A stretch of 12,231 nucleotides of DNA, taken from assembly GCA_900546645.1 (NCBI GenBank), contig URDR01000082.1, positions 1 through 12,231 on the forward strand, given 5' to 3'. This DNA is from an uncultured Bacteroides sp. Its GTDB lineage: Bacteria; Bacteroidota; Bacteroidia; Bacteroidales; Bacteroidaceae. The notes beneath the pieces are model-generated. The model did no database searches. It was not told where the DNA came from and saw only the letters and a list, made by a program, of their open reading frames with translations. Below are positions 1 to 6,433 of the stretch, one piece after another; within the stretch, counting starts at the first letter, position 1; the number at the start of each line of letters is the position of its first letter. Made by a program: the position numbers and the translations under genes.

Positions 1-41
1 CGATGGTACTGCGCAAGTGGGAGAGTAGGTAGTCGCCGTTT
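1..41 (+). rRNA. rrf: 5S ribosomal RNA, 3' end (partial)
   Basis: The window opens inside the last third of a 5S rRNA gene. The segments CGATGGTACTGCG and GTGGGAGAGTAGGT are the conserved helix IV/V and 3'-terminal strand of bacterial 5S rRNA. The exact 3' end is uncertain by a few bases. A strong intrinsic terminator follows at once, as expected for the last gene of an rRNA operon. The 16S and 23S genes would lie to the left, outside the window. Confidence 0.82.
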
Positions 42-47
42 TACCAG

Positions 48-83
48 GTCCCCGGCCTTATTCAAGGCCGGGGACTTTTTTTT
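48..83 (+). terminator. rho-independent terminator of the rRNA operon
   Basis: A perfect 12-bp GC-rich stem (48-59 with 64-75) closes on a four-base loop, ATTC, and is followed by eight T residues (76-83). This is a textbook intrinsic terminator directly after the 5S gene. It also separates the rRNA operon from pgeF, which converges from the right. On the minus strand the stem lacks a following T tract, so it is probably not efficient in both directions. Confidence 0.95.
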
Positions 84-161
84 GTACCTGTTGTATGAAG
101 TCTTATGGTATTTTTTGGAAATGGTTGCAGGGATTTTTCGTTTATCTGCGGTAGCCTAAAA

Positions 162-968
162 TCAAGTTTGGCGTAAGATGATTCCAGATAAGATGCGTCC
201 AGAGGCTATTCCTTGTCTTCTGGCTGAAAAGAAATCCTCATTTTGCTGGAATGTACAAATTCTTGATAGCTCAATATGTTGACTTTTTACTCCAAATTCG
301 ATTAGTTGTAGTCGGTTTGCTTCCCATAAGTCAATATGCCATTTGTGATGATGTTGACTGATTTTGGACATAGGGAAATGGGCTTCATTGAAGGCTTGAT
401 AGACCTCATCTCCAACTTCAAAAGAATTTAAAGAAATACCTGGACCGATGCATGCTACTATGTCTTTTCCTTCTGTCCCAAAAGCTCGTTTCATTTCTTC
501 TAATGTGTTTTCAACAATGCGTTGAACAGTGCCTCTCCAGCCGGCATGAATGGCTGCAATGGCATGATGATGCGTGTCATAGCATAATACAGGGATACAA
601 TCGGCAGTAGAAATACATAAACATTGTTGGGGAAGGTTAGTTATTAAGGCATCGATACCTTCTAAGAGAGCGGATTGAACTGATTGTTCAGACTGAGTAA
701 AGTGAATATCGATGTTACGTACGCGGATTCCATGCGTTTGGTGTGGAATTACTAAGTTATTGGGTTTTACGGGGAGAAGCGAGCTGAGTAAATTACAGTT
801 CTGTTCTACATCTGTTATATTGTCCCCACAGAAGGGATTGCAGTTAAAAGAAGCATAATTGCCTGCGCTCCTTCCTCCATGGCGTGTGGTAGAAAAACAA
901 AAAATGTTAGAATACGACTGGTTCAAATCGTATTCTAACATTTTGTTATTATGAGTAAACTTTGTCAT
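162..968 (-). CDS. pgeF: laccase-domain protein PgeF/YfiH/YlmD family (purine nucleoside-acting or peptidoglycan-editing enzyme)
   Basis: A 268-residue, single-domain member of the multicopper-oxidase-like 'laccase domain' family (Cu-oxidase_4). The metal-binding set is present: H79 in QTHG, C124 in TADC and H141 in HAGWRGT. The family CIGPGI segment is at 173-178, and the C-terminal CTFQ...FFSARR block starts at C238. Family members have been linked to purine nucleoside phosphorylase and adenosine deaminase activity (YlmD, mammalian FAMIN) and, in E. coli, to correct peptidoglycan precursor composition (PgeF). Which role applies here is not visible in the sequence. The chosen ATG overlaps the obgE stop as ATGA, suggesting translational coupling. 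A second in-frame ATG at residue 10 is a possible alternative start. It is the last gene of the hpt-adk-obgE-pgeF run and converges on the rRNA operon end. I see no clear terminator after its stop. Confidence 0.93.
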   Translation of the reverse strand: MTKFTHNNKMLEYDLNQSYSNIFCFSTTRHGGRSAGNYASFNCNPFCGDNITDVEQNCNLLSSLLPVKPNNLVIPHQTHGIRVRNIDIHFTQSEQSVQSALLEGIDALITNLPQQCLCISTADCIPVLCYDTHHHAIAAIHAGWRGTVQRIVENTLEEMKRAFGTEGKDIVACIGPGISLNSFEVGDEVYQAFNEAHFPMSKISQHHHKWHIDLWEANRLQLIEFGVKSQHIELSRICTFQQNEDFFSARRQGIASGRILSGIILRQT

Positions 969-2146
969 TTTTCTGATGTTTCTTCGTCCCAGTCCTCTTC
1001 TTCATATTCATAGTCAAAGTCACTGTCATCCTCCTCATATTCATAATCGAAATCTTCATCTTCTCCCATTTCCTGCAGCTCTTGCTGTAATTTAGAGATG
1101 TCTTTGGGACGGTGAACGATAGCTTCTTTACGGACCGTTTCAAGCTGGTTGCTGTCTTTGTTCAGCTCAGTCCACAAAATATCTTTCAATTGCTGTATGC
1201 CCATTCCGCTTACCGATGAAATAAAGATGGAAGGAACATCTTTAGGCAGTGTAGGAGTAAGCATTTCAATAAGCTCTTCATCTAACATGTCCGATTTGGT
1301 AATAGCTAATACGCGTTGTTTATCGAGCATTTCAGGGTTGAATGTTGCTAATTCATTCAATAGAATTTCATACTCTCTGCGTATGTCATCTGTATCGCCT
1401 GGTACCATGAATAATAGTAAAGAGTTTCTTTCAATATGGCGCAAGAAACGTAGTCCTAATCCTTTCCCTTCGCTGGCACCTTCAATGATTCCTGGGATGT
1501 CAGCCATTACAAATGACTTTCCTTCATGATATGATACAATACCCAAGTTGGGTTCCAATGTGGTGAAAGGATAATTGGCAATTTTGGGACGAGCAGCCGA
1601 TACAGCTGATAATAAGGTTGATTTTCCGGCGTTGGGAAAACCTACCAGCCCCACATCAGCCAGCAGTTTTAACTCTAATATGACAGTCATTTCCTGCATG
1701 GGTTCTCCCGGTTGTGCAAACCGGGGTGCCTGGCGGGTAGCTGTTCGGAAATGCCAGTTTCCCAATCCTCCACGACCACCCTTCAGCAAGATGACTTCTT
1801 GTCCGTGATCCGTAATGTCACATACGTATTCGCCGGTTTCTGCGTTATAAACAACGGTTCCACAAGGCACTTCTATCACTTTATCTGCACCATCTTTACC
1901 AAAGCTTTTATTTTTTGAACCATTCCCTCCATGTTCGGCAAAGACATGGCGTTCATATTTAAGATGCAGTAATGTCCAATAGTTGCGGTTTCCCCGCAAG
2001 ATAACATGACCTCCTCTACCACCGTCGCCACCGTCAGGACCCCCATTAGGAGTATATTTTTCGCGCCGCATATGTGTAGAGCCACGACCTCCTTTACCGG
2101 AGCGGCAGTAGATTTTTACATAATCAACAAAATTCGATTCAGCCAT
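965..2146 (-). CDS. obgE: Obg-family GTPase ObgE/CgtA, ribosome assembly
   Basis: A 393-residue Obg GTPase. The glycine-rich Obg fold occupies about 1-160, with GGxGG-type runs such as GKGGRG and GGDGGRGGH. The G domain follows: G1 GFPNAGKST at 169-177, the G2 threonines T195/T196, G3 DIPG at 216-219, a G4 of TKSD at 283-286 in place of NKxD, and a G5-like SSVSG at 310-314. Family members bind the large ribosomal subunit late in assembly and connect it with nucleotide levels, including (p)ppGpp. After about residue 355 the protein ends in a very acidic tail rich in D, E and Y, where DFDYEYEE occurs twice (365-372 and 376-383). It has no OCT domain of the Bacillus type. It lies downstream of adk after a 116-bp gap with an inverted repeat, and its stop overlaps the pgeF start. 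Confidence 0.97.
   Translation of the reverse strand: MAESNFVDYVKIYCRSGKGGRGSTHMRREKYTPNGGPDGGDGGRGGHVILRGNRNYWTLLHLKYERHVFAEHGGNGSKNKSFGKDGADKVIEVPCGTVVYNAETGEYVCDITDHGQEVILLKGGRGGLGNWHFRTATRQAPRFAQPGEPMQEMTVILELKLLADVGLVGFPNAGKSTLLSAVSAARPKIANYPFTTLEPNLGIVSYHEGKSFVMADIPGIIEGASEGKGLGLRFLRHIERNSLLLFMVPGDTDDIRREYEILLNELATFNPEMLDKQRVLAITKSDMLDEELIEMLTPTLPKDVPSIFISSVSGMGIQQLKDILWTELNKDSNQLETVRKEAIVHRPKDISKLQQELQEMGEDEDFDYEYEEDDSDFDYEYEEEDWDEETSEK
998..1054 (-). repeat. in-gene tandem duplication in the ObgE acidic tail
   Basis: The codons for DFDYEYEE at residues 365-372 and again at 376-383 form a direct repeat with an 11-codon (33-bp) period. The two copies differ at several third positions, so the duplication is not very recent or has drifted under constraint on the protein. 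It lengthens the acidic C-terminal tail of ObgE. Confidence 0.75.
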
Positions 2147-2177
2147 TAGTTTGAGTTTTAAAGTTTTCGGAAATTTT

Positions 2178-2258
2178 TAAGTTCTTGAGCTTCTCATACA
2201 TACCAGATGGTATTGACTGGAGTTGGATACTGGCCAATCATGAAAGCTCAAGAACTTA
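2178..2258. repeat. perfect 15-bp inverted repeat in the adk-obgE gap
   Basis: TAAGTTCTTGAGCTT at 2178-2192 is matched exactly by its reverse complement at 2244-2258, with 51 bp between. The right arm starts only four bases beyond the adk stop codon. Inside the loop is a small hairpin, ATACC-AGAT-GGTAT. No T tract follows the stem in the direction of adk-obgE transcription (A-rich sequence follows), so it does not look like an intrinsic terminator. An mRNA processing or stability structure between two operon genes, or a small dispersed repeat, are both possible. I see no target-site duplication on the flanks. Confidence 0.8.
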
Positions 2259-2262
2259 TCAA

Positions 2263-2832
2263 TTAAAGTTTATCGATAGCAGTACAGATATCAGCAAAGA
2301 TTCCGTCCATTGTTCCGAGACCATTGATGTGGCAGTATTTGCCATCATTTTTGTACCAGTCAATCAGAGGTGCTGTTTGAGAATGATAAACAACCAGACG
2401 TTTCTTGATTGTTTCTTCATTATCATCCGCACGTCCAGATTCCTGTCCGCGTTTGATCAGGCGAGTCATTAGTTCATCTTCCGGAACTTCCAGGTCAAGC
2501 ATGATTGATACTTCCTGGCCGCGTACTTTCAGCATTTCTTTCAAGGCATCAGCCTGTGCGATTGTGCGTGGAAATCCGTCGAAGATAACTCCTTTGCTGT
2601 CTTTAAAGCTGTCAAAAACACTTGCCAAGATATCAATCATCAAGGCATCAGGAATAAGCTGGCCGTTATCAATATAACTTTTAGCTGTTTTACCCAGTTC
2701 AGTACCGTTTTTAATTTCAGCACGTAAAACGTCTCCGGTAGAGATGTGGTTTAATCCGTATTTCTCTACGATGCGAGCACTCTGTGTTCCTTTTCCAGAA
2801 CCCGGAGCACCGAAAATTACAATATTCAACAT
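2263..2832 (-). CDS. adk: adenylate kinase, short (LID-less) form
   Basis: A 189-residue adenylate kinase, which catalyses ATP + AMP = 2 ADP in the cytosol. The P-loop GAPGSGKGT is at 8-16, the AMP-binding STGD at 31-34 and DGFPRT at 85-90. The segment around R128 to D137 (RGQESGRADD) carries the catalytic arginines and aspartates. The long LID insert with its zinc-binding cysteines, found in 210-220-residue enzymes, is missing, so this is the short-type enzyme. The gene starts 33 bp after the hpt stop, in the same direction, so the two are almost certainly co-transcribed. That pairs a purine salvage enzyme with the enzyme that phosphorylates AMP. Confidence 0.97.
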   Translation of the reverse strand: MLNIVIFGAPGSGKGTQSARIVEKYGLNHISTGDVLRAEIKNGTELGKTAKSYIDNGQLIPDALMIDILASVFDSFKDSKGVIFDGFPRTIAQADALKEMLKVRGQEVSIMLDLEVPEDELMTRLIKRGQESGRADDNEETIKKRLVVYHSQTAPLIDWYKNDGKYCHINGLGTMDGIFADICTAIDKL

Positions 2833-2865
2833 GTTTAGTTATTATTTAGATAATGTAAAAAAATA

Positions 2866-3405
2866 TTATTCTTCGATTACAGTGTAAATGTCACGGTAGT
2901 TGCGTCCGTATCCATCATAGTCTAAGCCGTATCCTACAATAAAATCGTTAGGAATATTCATTGCCACGTATTCAATGTCGAGCTTAACCTTCAGTTTGTC
3001 TGGTTTAACCAGCAAGCTTGCAATATGTATTTCTTTCGGATTGTTCATACGTAGCTGTTTAATTAAAAGTTCCATCGTTAAGCCTGTATCAACGATATCT
3101 TCTACGATGACAATGGTACGGCCGGTTATATCCTGATTCAGACCTACAAGTTCTTTTACTTTGCCTGTAGATGAGGTTCCGGCATACGACGCTAATTTTA
3201 CAAAAGAAATCTCACAGGGCATCGTGAGGTTTTTCATCAGGTCGGCAGTAAACATGAATGAGCCGTTTAATACGCTGATAAACAGTGGGTTTTTGTCTTT
3301 CAAGTCACAGCTGATCTCGGCAGCTACACGCTCCACTTCTTTCAGTATTTTTTCTTCTGGAATAAACGTTTTGAAACGTTTATCTTTAATCTGAATTATA
3401 TCCAT
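2866..3405 (-). CDS. hpt: hypoxanthine phosphoribosyltransferase
   Basis: A 179-residue type I phosphoribosyltransferase of the hypoxanthine/guanine class. It converts hypoxanthine (and probably guanine) with PRPP to IMP (GMP). The PRPP-binding signature IVIVEDIVDTGLT is at 98-110. The segment LVKPDKL near 132-138 and FIVGYGLDYDGYGRN at 155-169 are the purine-contacting and C-terminal hood motifs typical of Hpt rather than of adenine phosphoribosyltransferase. It is the first gene of the minus-strand run, with a good Bacteroidetes -7 element just upstream. Exact base preference cannot be read from sequence alone. Confidence 0.95.
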   Translation of the reverse strand: MDIIQIKDKRFKTFIPEEKILKEVERVAAEISCDLKDKNPLFISVLNGSFMFTADLMKNLTMPCEISFVKLASYAGTSSTGKVKELVGLNQDITGRTIVIVEDIVDTGLTMELLIKQLRMNNPKEIHIASLLVKPDKLKVKLDIEYVAMNIPNDFIVGYGLDYDGYGRNYRDIYTVIEE

Positions 3406-3429
3406 ACGATAGAACTTTTATTATTGGTG

Positions 3430-3467
3430 CAAATTTACGGATTTTTTTTCTTATTTTTACCGACAAA
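3430..3467 (-). promoter_or_regulatory. probable promoter of hpt-adk-obgE-pgeF
   Basis: On the minus strand TAAATTTG (3437-3430) is a perfect match to the Bacteroidetes -7 consensus TAnnTTTG, 24 bp upstream of the hpt start. A TTTG lies further upstream (3467-3464), but the 26-bp spacing is longer than the usual 19-21 bp. The -7 call is therefore fair and the -33 call weak. The same short divergent gap must also hold the promoter of the epimerase/dehydratase gene, for which I see no convincing match. Confidence 0.55.
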
Positions 3468-3492
3468 TAGCTATTTAAGAAAAAATACGAAA

Positions 3493-5010
3493 ATGAAAAT
3501 ATTAACTTGTGCCCAGCAAAAAGAGGCAGATGCCTATACAATTGCTAATGAATCTATACTTTCCATTAATTTGATGGAAAAAGCAGCTGGTCTGTTGACT
3601 GATGCTGTTTGTAAGCGATGGGATAAATCGCATCGGATTGTAGTTTTTGCCGGTCCCGGGAATAATGGGGGTGACGCTGTAGCAATGGCTCGAATATTAT
3701 TCTTGAGAAATTATGAGGTAGAAGTCTTCTTGTTTAATGTGACGGGAGTCTTGTCGGACGAGTGTCTGACCAATGTCCGTCGTTTAAAAGAGAGCGGATG
3801 TCCTAATTATACGGAAGTGAGTTCGCAGTTTAATTTCCCGAAGTTAACTTCTAATGATATAGTGATAGACGGGCTTTTTGGTTCGGGCTTAAATAAACCT
3901 TTGAGTGGGGGATTTGCTGCGGTTGTCAAGTATATTAATGCTTCGCCATCTATAGTAGTATCTATTGATGTTCCTTCAGGACTGATGGGTGAGGATAACT
4001 CATATAATGTGCGCCAGCATATCATACAGGCCGATTTGACCTTGACTGTTCAGATGCCTAAACTGGCTTTCTTGTTTCCGGAAAACGAAGAGCTGGTAGG
4101 TGAATGGGAAGTAATAGACATAGGTCTTAGCAAAGACTTTATTGAGAATACGGAAACTCGCTATTTTATTACAGAGGAAGAAGAAATGAAGCGGCTGGTT
4201 AAGCCTCGCCGTAAATTTGCTCATAAGGGAAACTTTGGGCATGGTTTGCTGATCAGTGGCTCTTATGGGATGGGAGGGGCTTCTGTACTCTCTGCCCGTG
4301 CATGTTTACGCTCTGGTGTCGGTTTGCTTACGCTTCATACTCCGGTTTGTAATCATGCTTTGCTTCAAGCGAGTGTGCCTGAGGCAATGGTGCAGGATGA
4401 CGTCCATGAACGTTTCTTTGCAGAACCAGTGGACTTGGATAACTTCCAGGCCATAGGAATGGGGCCAGGGCTTGGGCTGGAAGAGGTGACGGCACAGGCT
4501 GTTATTGATCAGGTGAGTGAATGTAATATTCCGCTTGTATTAGATGCAGATGCATTGAATATTTTCAGTTCGTATCGTAATTATTTAAGCCGCATTCCGC
4601 AAAATACGATTTTAACTCCGCATGTAAGAGAATTAGAACGCATCGTTGGTCGTTGCAGTAATTCATACGAGCGTTTGTTGAAGGCTCGTGAACTGGCAGC
4701 TGCTCAACAGTGTTATATCGTTTTAAAGGGAGCATGGACAGTGGTGATTACTCCGGAGGGATATTGTTTCTTTAATCCGACAGGAAATCCTGGCATGGCA
4801 ACAGGGGGTAGTGGAGATGTGCTGACAGGAGTGATTACTTCGCTTTTGGCACAAGGATATTCGGAAGAAGAAGCTTGTCGGTTGGGGGCATATGTTCATG
4901 GCTTGGCAGGCGACATTGCTTGCTGCCGTGTCGGGGAAATCAGTTTGACAGCAGGTGATATTGTAGAAGCCTTGCCGGAAGCTTGGAAGCAATTATCGGA
5001 AATTAAATAA
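3493..5010 (+). CDS. nnrD: bifunctional NAD(P)H-hydrate epimerase / ADP-dependent NAD(P)H-hydrate dehydratase
   Basis: A 505-residue fused repair enzyme. The N-terminal YjeF_N (NnrE) half epimerises R- and S-NAD(P)HX; it shows AGPGNNGGD at 53-61, DGLFGSGL at 126-133 and IDVPSG at 158-163. The C-terminal ribokinase-like NnrD half dehydrates S-NADHX or S-NADPHX using ADP; it shows KGNFGH at 245-250, GMGPGLG at 322-328, LDADALN at 350-356 and GNPGMATGGSGDVLTG at 431-446. The two halves together restore NAD(P)H damaged by hydration. The ATG at 3493 is preferred over an upstream in-frame TTG at 3424, because MKILTCAQQKEAD is where the family begins and the extra 23 residues are low-complexity hydrophobic sequence from promoter DNA. 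In the conserved LTPHPGE-like segment this protein reads LTPHVRE (374-380). A signal-peptide protein gene follows after 10 bp. Confidence 0.96.
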   Translation: MKILTCAQQKEADAYTIANESILSINLMEKAAGLLTDAVCKRWDKSHRIVVFAGPGNNGGDAVAMARILFLRNYEVEVFLFNVTGVLSDECLTNVRRLKESGCPNYTEVSSQFNFPKLTSNDIVIDGLFGSGLNKPLSGGFAAVVKYINASPSIVVSIDVPSGLMGEDNSYNVRQHIIQADLTLTVQMPKLAFLFPENEELVGEWEVIDIGLSKDFIENTETRYFITEEEEMKRLVKPRRKFAHKGNFGHGLLISGSYGMGGASVLSARACLRSGVGLLTLHTPVCNHALLQASVPEAMVQDDVHERFFAEPVDLDNFQAIGMGPGLGLEEVTAQAVIDQVSECNIPLVLDADALNIFSSYRNYLSRIPQNTILTPHVRELERIVGRCSNSYERLLKARELAAAQQCYIVLKGAWTVVITPEGYCFFNPTGNPGMATGGSGDVLTGVITSLLAQGYSEEEACRLGAYVHGLAGDIACCRVGEISLTAGDIVEALPEAWKQLSEIK

Positions 5011-5020
5011 TGGACAGATT

Positions 5021-6067
5021 ATGAAGAAAGGAATGATTGTACTGGGACTGGTGGCAGCAGTGAGTGCCTTTGCTGAAGATGTTACTCAATATATGCCCGG
5101 GGCAGATGAAGGCATTGTTTATTTTCTGCCGAAAACAGCTCTTAAAGTAGATGTTATTGCGACAAAGGTAACATATACTCCGGGTGAGTTTTGTCAATAT
5201 GCCGGACGCTACTTGCGTCTTAATGATGTGACAGCACAGCCCGAACAATATTGGGAGATAAAAAAAATAGAAGTCTATTCTGCCGGAGTGCCTGACTCAA
5301 CAAAGGCTTATGTGATGAAACTGAAAGACAAGAGTGTCGCTTCGAATATAGAATTGACAAACGATGGAATCGTAAAGGCCATCAATACATCGTATTCCGG
5401 AAAGACAGCGGGTATGGAGTATGTGCTTGAGAAGGTGCAGCCTCATGAAAATGCGCGTAGATACATGACGGAAGAAATCTTGATGGCGGGGTCAACGGCT
5501 AAGATGGCTGAACTGACGGCTAAGGAAATTTATAATATTCGTGAGAGTAAAAACTTAATTATCCGCGGACAAGCCGATGCGATGCCAAAGGATGGTGCCT
5601 CAATGAAGTTGGCACTTGATAACTTGAATAAGCAGGAAAAGGCTTTGACGGAAATGTTTGCCGGAATAACCGACCGCGAGGATAAAGTGTTTACTTTTTG
5701 GATAACTCCTGAAGAAAATATGCAAGATAAAGTAGTATCTCGATTCTCACGACAATTAGGCATGCTTTCTGCTGATAATTTGGCAGGTGAACCTGTTTAC
5801 GCTGATGTGACGAGTTCGGCTCCGGTAGGCATAACATCGGCTGAAGAAGAGAAGAAGAAAAAAACGAGCGGGATAATCTATAATATCCCGGGTAAAGGAA
5901 CCGTGACGATTCATTATCGAGGAAAGACGATGTTTAATGCTGAACTTCCTGTCACCCAATTTGGATATACGGAGGTCTTAACCGACGGCTTATTTGATAA
6001 GAAAGTTAATACGCGTGTTATTTTCAATCCGGATACCGGTGGCGTCCTGAAAATAGAAAAAGATTAA
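5021..6067 (+). CDS. exported DUF4831-like protein of unknown function
   Basis: A 348-residue protein that I recognise as resembling the Bacteroidales DUF4831 family; its function is unknown. The N-terminus is a signal peptide: MKK, then a hydrophobic stretch to about residue 14, then an AFA signal-peptidase I site with likely cleavage after A18. There is no lipobox cysteine and no later membrane span, so it should be periplasmic or loosely envelope-associated. Visible features are a YxPGEFCQYAGRYL segment near 52-65, a charged central part (about 145-250), a lysine- and glutamate-rich linker EEEKKKK at 275-281, and a glycine- and beta-rich C-terminal part ending in KIEKD. No catalytic motif is apparent. 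The start lies 10 bp after the nnrD stop, so the genes are probably co-transcribed. A terminator follows the stop. Confidence 0.85.
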   Translation: MKKGMIVLGLVAAVSAFAEDVTQYMPGADEGIVYFLPKTALKVDVIATKVTYTPGEFCQYAGRYLRLNDVTAQPEQYWEIKKIEVYSAGVPDSTKAYVMKLKDKSVASNIELTNDGIVKAINTSYSGKTAGMEYVLEKVQPHENARRYMTEEILMAGSTAKMAELTAKEIYNIRESKNLIIRGQADAMPKDGASMKLALDNLNKQEKALTEMFAGITDREDKVFTFWITPEENMQDKVVSRFSRQLGMLSADNLAGEPVYADVTSSAPVGITSAEEEKKKKTSGIIYNIPGKGTVTIHYRGKTMFNAELPVTQFGYTEVLTDGLFDKKVNTRVIFNPDTGGVLKIEKD

Positions 6068-6099
6068 CTTGAAAGTATTGACAAGGATAAATAAAAAGA

Positions 6100-6133
6100 A
6101 AAGACTCTGCTTTTTCAGGCAGGGTCTTTCTTC
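6100..6133 (+). terminator. intrinsic terminator after the DUF4831-like gene
   Basis: AAGACTCTGC (6101-6110) pairs with GCAGGGTCTT (6119-6128) as a 10-bp stem with one G-U pair, extended by one A-T pair at 6100/6129, across an eight-base loop. A pyrimidine-rich tail, TTTCTTCT, overlaps its end. The T tract is interrupted by C, so the terminator is of moderate quality, but it lies 33 bp after the stop codon, where one is expected. Confidence 0.75.
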
Positions 6134-6186
6134 TATAAAAAATACCTTTCTTATATAAGATAAAAAAGTTAAGCAACGGGAATGTC

Positions 6187-6252
6187 AGTACTTTTGCGGG
6201 AGTACTGTGGTACTTTCACAGAAGTACTGCACTACTTTGCCGGGAGTACTGC
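6187..6252. repeat. three tandem copies of a 22-bp palindromic repeat
   Basis: Three adjacent 22-bp units occupy 6187-6208, 6209-6230 and 6231-6252. The approximate consensus is RGTACTTT, five variable bases, then GRAGTACTGY (ends slightly degenerate). AGTACT or a close variant recurs with alternating steps of 14 and 8 bp. Units 1 and 2 are each an inverted repeat, for example AGTACT-8 bp-AGTACT in unit 1 and GTACTT-6 bp-AAGTAC in unit 2. A competing stem, TTTGCCG (6236-6242) with CGGCAAA (6252-6258), spans the last unit. It is non-coding and lies about 100 bp upstream of the tig promoter. Function is unknown. Confidence 0.85.
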
Positions 6253-6349
6253 GGCAAATCGGGGATGGCAAAGCATATGGTGGATGAGAGACAAATCGAA
6301 AGAACCGGATGAAGAGCCGATACCCTATTATGATTTTTTAGCGTGACAG

Positions 6350-6381
6350 TTTGGTAATTGCAAGATTAAACATTATTTTTG
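6350..6381 (+). promoter_or_regulatory. promoter of tig (Bacteroidetes -33/-7 type)
   Basis: TTTG at 6350-6353 and TATTTTTG at 6374-6381 both match the Bacteroidetes primary sigma consensus (TTTG and TAnnTTTG), with an ideal 20-bp spacer. Transcription would start near 6388, giving a leader of about 45 bases, AT-rich and without a clear Shine-Dalgarno site, before the tig ATG. This is the best promoter match in the window and probably drives tig and perhaps clpP-clpX. Confidence 0.85.
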
Positions 6382-6433
6382 CAACCTCTTTAGAGTAAAT
6401 TAGAATAATAGTAATAATTAAATAAGTTCGGAA

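Larger units (their letters stand above)
6068..6433. other. 366-bp non-coding gap between the DUF4831-like gene and tig
   Basis: This is the longest gene-free stretch in the window. From left to right it holds the terminator of the upstream gene, an AT-rich segment (6131-6175) with the small palindrome CTTATATAAG, three tandem 22-bp repeats (6187-6252), an unassigned segment (6253-6345) with no ORF longer than about 15 codons, and the tig promoter and leader. No tRNA or known riboswitch fold is evident by eye. Confidence 0.8.

Noticed and set aside
1149..1529. Plus-strand open frame of 126 codons opposite obgE
   Set aside because: It lies fully antisense to the GTPase domain of ObgE, is serine-rich, and matches no known family.
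3424..3492. Upstream TTG extension of the NAD(P)HX repair gene
   Set aside because: The extra 23 codons translate promoter DNA into a hydrophobic run absent from the family. The ATG at 3493 gives the usual N-terminus.
6187..6252. CRISPR-like array
   Set aside because: The 22-bp units are directly adjacent with no unique spacers, each is internally palindromic, and there are no cas genes in the window.
6265..6309. Short open frame in the tig upstream gap
   Set aside because: It has only about 14 codons before a stop, with no ribosome binding site or conserved feature.
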